Assembly: GCA_027577595.1 (NCBI GenBank)
Contig: JANBRJ010000010.1
Span: 1-64,000 of the forward strand
DNA from: Coemansia sp. RSA 487
Taxonomy: Eukaryota; Kickxellomycota; Kickxellomycetes; Kickxellales; Kickxellaceae
Direction of reading: 5' to 3'
Length of the DNA: 64,000 nucleotides
This document shows, one piece after another, positions 60,746 through 64,000 of the stretch. The position numbers and the translations under genes are program-made. A model generated the notes under the pieces. That model worked only from the letters and a program-made list of their open reading frames with translations. It was not told where the DNA came from and searched no databases. The first letter of the stretch is position 1. Each line of letters begins with the position of its first letter.

Positions 60746-61864
60746 TTATTTAACACAAGTGAGACCACCAGCTGTTGCATCGCGGATGTCAAGAGTCCAG
60801 CCGCCAAGACCATACGACTGCAAGACCCCCTGAATCTGGCGATACACAGAAGCGCCTCCAGTCGCTGCATCAGGCGCGTGTTTCCCTGAATCAACAGTGA
60901 CGCGTAGCATTCCCGCGTGCTCGCCAGCCGCCGGGCTCCATGCATGGAACTGCAAGCAGTCGACGACGCCGGGGATTCGTGAGACAAGCGCCACCACACG
61001 GTGCACGTTCTCAGCAGACCCGTGTGTCATGGCATGAAGAAGGTGGCGACCTAGATGCACGCACGCCAAGACGCCGATCGCAGCCATTACCACCGCAACG
61101 AGGATGCACGAGATCGGCTCGATGACGGACTCTTCGGCAGGCGGCACCAGTACCGCCATGTAGACCATCCACATACCTGCAAGTACCGATGCAACGTTGA
61201 ACGGGTTGAACATGACGTTCTGCATTTGCGTAGTAGCAACCACGTGTCCCACGGAAGAGGAACAGAGCTCCCAGAGCCCGCAATGGTTGGCAAACCGTGC
61301 GGCCGAATGGACCGTAGCAATCACCGCCACAAGCGCCATTGCGCTAGCAAGCAAAGTCCCGCCACGGTTGTGCTCTGGCGTCTGGTGTGCGTACGTCTCG
61401 AACTCCATTGCCGCCAACGCGTGCTCATGGCTGCTGGTCGCAAGGTGCTCGACTCCTTCCTTGAGCGCCTGGATGCCCCGGTACAGAAGGCTCAAACCGT
61501 TGGCAAATTCTAGAAACGTCGGCAGCACATGCAACCCAAACGCATATTCCACGGACGCCCTGCTATTGCTCGAGTACTCCAGCGCCCGGGGTGCTAGATC
61601 AATGAGCAGCGATGCGGCATCGAAGAGCACAAGAAACGAGTAGCTCATGAACGCCAGGCTGCCTGTGTATATTCCCGTCGCCCAGATCGCTACGCCGACA
61701 AGCGCGTGGATCACTGCCATGTACAACTGTGGTCCGATGAAGCTGTGCTCTTTCACGAATACGCGCCATAGCCGTGTCCAGCTCACTCGCGCTTTATCCA
61801 AGTATAGGGGTTGCTTCTCCTGATGCTCATAGTTTCTACTGAACACTACGTTGTGGTGCTGCAT
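60746..61864 (-). CDS. cation diffusion facilitator-like membrane protein (ZRG17/ZnT6 type)
   Basis: 372 residues with about six membrane spans (LYMAVIHALVGVAIWATGIY; SLAFMSYSFLVLFDAASLLI; LLASAMALVAVIATVHSAAR; NVASVLAGMWMVYMAVL; ISCILVAVVMAAIGVLACV) and a C-terminal cytosolic domain. The TM2 motif reads SFLVLFDAASLLID: the metal-binding His of active CDF transporters is Ala and the spacing is altered. TM5 lacks HxxxD. Yeast Zrg17 and animal ZnT6 are similarly degenerate and work as the partner of an active subunit (Msc2/ZnT5) in loading zinc into the secretory pathway. That partnership is inferred. Single exon. Confidence 0.8.
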   Translation of the reverse strand: MQHHNVVFSRNYEHQEKQPLYLDKARVSWTRLWRVFVKEHSFIGPQLYMAVIHALVGVAIWATGIYTGSLAFMSYSFLVLFDAASLLIDLAPRALEYSSNSRASVEYAFGLHVLPTFLEFANGLSLLYRGIQALKEGVEHLATSSHEHALAAMEFETYAHQTPEHNRGGTLLASAMALVAVIATVHSAARFANHCGLWELCSSSVGHVVATTQMQNVMFNPFNVASVLAGMWMVYMAVLVPPAEESVIEPISCILVAVVMAAIGVLACVHLGRHLLHAMTHGSAENVHRVVALVSRIPGVVDCLQFHAWSPAAGEHAGMLRVTVDSGKHAPDAATGGASVYRQIQGVLQSYGLGGWTLDIRDATAGGLTCVK

Positions 61865-62125
61865 TCTGGCTATGCACTGTGATTTAAATATAAATGCAAA
61901 TTTGGAAGAGAGAAACGGGTAATTGCAACATTGAAAATAATAGGCAGATCACTCCCCAGAAATAAATTGATTGAAGCGGAGACGCAAAAGGAGAGAAAGA
62001 GGGAGACTTTATATTTCCTAAATGCTCCCCTGTATTTGGGTATTGCTTTTTCGATTTCCTCCCATTTCTCTTTTTTATCCACTCCATTCCATTACACTTC
62101 ACTTGTTTGCTTATTCTTTTTGACA

Positions 62126-63052
62126 ATGACATCAGCCGCTATGTTGAAGCATACTGCTGCGTCCCAGCGTCGACCACTTCTCCTCGCCTTGGACTTTGAC
62201 AAAACACTAACTACCCATGATACGATATCCAATGTTGCAGCCGTAGCAAAAAGGATCCATCCAGAGTATAAGAACTTTCAGTGGTTTGCTGACGAGTACA
62301 TGAAGGACCACAATGCCTTTGAACACACATGGAAGGCCAAGATAGCCGGCCACAAGAACAGCAATACCGAGGAAAAAATAGACCGACGGTTCCTGGACAA
62401 GTACCTCGAGGCCATGCGCCCAGTCGAAGAGACATCGCTGCTCCGCATAAACAGCCACGGCATCCTTGCAGGCGTCACCGCCAATGACATGTTTGAAGCT
62501 GGCCGAGCCGTGCAGTTCCGTCCAGGAGCTGCCCGCACTATCAACCATTTCCTTAATGCTTCGTCAACAATCGACTGCACGGTATGTATCGTGTCTATCA
62601 ATTGGTCTGAGAGCTTTATACGTGGCGCCTTGTCCGCCAACGGCGTTGATCTATCCAATGCAAATGCTCGGCCTGTTGATATACACTGTAATAACATGCT
62701 GTTTGATGCAAAAACGGGACTAAGCACTGGCCATTTGCCTTCAAAGATGGTCGTCGCTAGTGACAAAACCGATGCAATTGACGCTGCCAAGCGCGATATT
62801 ACCGAAAGGCATGGTCGCAACCCGATCCTCGTGTATGCTGGCGATTCGCTGACCGATCTACCTGCACTGCTCGATGCCAGCATTGGGCTGCTTTTCGGCG
62901 ACAGTAGCGGTCCTGTTACTTGGTGTGAATGGCTTGGCATCCGATTTGGCGAACAGCGGTCGGAACCAGAGTGCACCAAAGTTCTGTACAAGCTGGAGGG
63001 CTGGGACAAGGCAATTGCAATTATACAAAAGCATATCAATGAAGTGGAATAG
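62126..63052 (+). CDS. HAD-superfamily phosphatase (CTO1/YCR015C-like)
   Basis: 308 residues from ATG 62126; the frame is open upstream to 61931 but that part is hydrophobic and not conserved-looking. HAD motifs: LLALDFDKTLTTHDTIS (DxDxT), CIVSINWSESFI (motif II Ser), a Lys in PSKMVVASDKTDAI, and VYAGDSLTDLPALLDA (motif IV). The PHOSPHO/thiaminase-associated type of HAD hydrolase fits. Yeast has a similar uncharacterised protein, YCR015C. The substrate is unknown. Single exon. Confidence 0.85.
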   Translation: MTSAAMLKHTAASQRRPLLLALDFDKTLTTHDTISNVAAVAKRIHPEYKNFQWFADEYMKDHNAFEHTWKAKIAGHKNSNTEEKIDRRFLDKYLEAMRPVEETSLLRINSHGILAGVTANDMFEAGRAVQFRPGAARTINHFLNASSTIDCTVCIVSINWSESFIRGALSANGVDLSNANARPVDIHCNNMLFDAKTGLSTGHLPSKMVVASDKTDAIDAAKRDITERHGRNPILVYAGDSLTDLPALLDASIGLLFGDSSGPVTWCEWLGIRFGEQRSEPECTKVLYKLEGWDKAIAIIQKHINEVE

Positions 63053-63108
63053 CTGGAGTAACCCTTTTTATAATGATACAGAGGAAATAAAATGAGAAAA
63101 GAAACTGT

Positions 63109-64000
63109 TTAGTCCATAGGCTCTTGCTCTGGCGGTGCAACATCTCTCTCACCCCTGCTCTGCTGCGGCTGCGTAGTTGTGGATTCGCCGGGCGAGGAAG
63201 GGAACGACCCAGGCAGTTCAGAATGTGGCCGCGGCACTGGTGATCCAGGGCTTGTACGTTTTTTGCTATCCTCGGTCTCGATTCTGGTTCGACAAATCGG
63301 ACAAGTTCCATTCATCTTAAGCCAGTGTTCGATACAATCTTTATGGTAGACATGCTTGCACGGCAGTTCCACAACTTCCTCATTCGCTTTATATTCATCC
63401 ATGCAGATTCCACAGTCAAGCTTCGCATTTGCCTCACTTGCAGTTATTGTGCGCCGGGGAAGCTTGGTTATTGACTCGTCTGAAGCAGGTGGCTGAGAGT
63501 TAGCGCTTGGGGCTTGGTCCATCAAGTTTGTAATAATGTCGTCCAAAGAGTTTTGGCCCCACGCATAGTCGCCCAAATTGCCGATAGGTACACCAAACAA
63601 TTGACTCATACCACCAGGACCTTGTCCGTCCTCGCCGCGAGATGCACCGCCCAAGGCACCCAGAAGCGAAGATACCAGCGTCCCTAGTGTTAGTGGCGCA
63701 TTTTCTTCTGGGTCAATAAACATTGGCCGGCGCATATCATCGCCTGACTCTCGCTGCTGATCATTGACATCTCCGTTATCGTTTCCGGGCCGCCTTTGCC
63801 CTCCCCCAGCAGCAGTTGCGGATACTCTGCTGGCAAATTCCTCTGGCGAAAAGCTACCGACTGAAAACGAGACCTGCGCACCACCCATATTTGACGTCCA
63901 TGTGCGTAATCCAGGAAACCGTCGGTCCTGGCTGCCTGCCGTTTCTGCTGTGCCTATGCTTCGTCCGAAGGTGCCGGACTGACCGGCGCCGCTGTTGTCG
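63109..64000 (-). CDS. RING-H2 E3 ubiquitin ligase (RNF115/RNF126 type), 5' partial
   Basis: The frame stays open to the right edge, so the N-terminus is missing; at least 296 residues are present. The RING-H2 finger reads CGICMDEYKANEEVVELPCK and HVYHKDCIEHWLKMNGTCPI, with the preceding LPRRTITASEANAKLD typical of the RNF115/126 group. Upstream are a Gly-rich stretch, PLTLGTLVSSLLGALGG, and MSQLFGVPIGNLGDYAWG with QNSLDDIITNLMDQ, which are also group features. The tail is Ser/Pro-rich. The group ubiquitinates membrane-traffic and mislocalised proteins; an N-terminal zinc finger is expected beyond the window. Confidence 0.9.
   Translation of the reverse strand, partial: DNSGAGQSGTFGRSIGTAETAGSQDRRFPGLRTWTSNMGGAQVSFSVGSFSPEEFASRVSATAAGGGQRRPGNDNGDVNDQQRESGDDMRRPMFIDPEENAPLTLGTLVSSLLGALGGASRGEDGQGPGGMSQLFGVPIGNLGDYAWGQNSLDDIITNLMDQAPSANSQPPASDESITKLPRRTITASEANAKLDCGICMDEYKANEEVVELPCKHVYHKDCIEHWLKMNGTCPICRTRIETEDSKKRTSPGSPVPRPHSELPGSFPSSPGESTTTQPQQSRGERDVAPPEQEPMD

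Overview
This is a nuclear segment of a fungus, probably an early-diverging one (Kickxellomycotina-like is my guess, not proven). The genes carry spliceosomal introns with GTA/GTG donors. Gene density is high, about one gene per 1.8 kb. The set is eukaryotic and mostly fungal in flavour: YME1, MPE1, FOL3, MRT4, MRD1, NOP4, RAV2/ROGDI, ALG6, ORC2, SUS1, PET100, FIS1, LSM4, DCTN6 and eL42. No CRISPR array, rRNA or tRNA was recognised.

Layout. 0-9.7 kb: the 3' part of a Thr/Ser/Glu repeat protein, an acyl-protein thioesterase, an IST1 ESCRT protein, a broken LAMTOR5-like gene, a broken kinase-like gene, an RCC1-repeat protein, and MPE1/RBBP6 with an RS tail. 9.7-12.2 kb: a gap without genes. 12.2-20.4 kb: dihydrofolate synthase, MRT4, a very large acidic histone-fold-like protein and a secreted fasciclin-domain protein. 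20.7-24.4 kb: a YME1-type mitochondrial i-AAA protease whose coding frame holds a 402-residue intein. 24.4-26.7 kb: gene relics (CHAP domain, F-box/LRR-like). 26.7-41.1 kb: phosphoglycerate dehydrogenase, SUS1, an EFM4-like methyltransferase, tyrosine aminotransferase, RAV2, an unrecognised acidic protein, then MRD1 and NOP4 in tandem. 41.4-42.5 kb: ribosomal protein eL42. 42.6-48.7 kb: a mobile-element island with an IS630/Tc1-type transposase fragment, a broken Ty3-type fossil, a broken Fanzor (eukaryotic TnpB-like RNA-guided nuclease) and small repeats. 48.7-64 kb: an F-box-like protein, ORC2, ALG6, a UTP30/CIC1-type L1 protein, LSM4, a four-exon gene for an 80-residue protein, DCTN6, FIS1, a WBP2-like protein, PET100, a ZRG17-like CDF protein, a HAD phosphatase, and a RING E3 running off the right edge.

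Themes. Ribosome biogenesis is well represented (MRT4, MRD1, NOP4, UTP30-like, eL42), as are mitochondrial quality and assembly factors (YME1, FIS1, PET100). Several genes have extremely short first exons beginning at the start codon (LSM4, DCTN6, UTP30-like, probably eL42). Three genes have an unusually long intron of 530-590 nt. The two most striking items are the intein inside the AAA core of YME1, whose LAGLIDADG motifs have lost both expected acidic residues, and the Fanzor locus with a duplicated 12-nt palindrome just past its 3' end.
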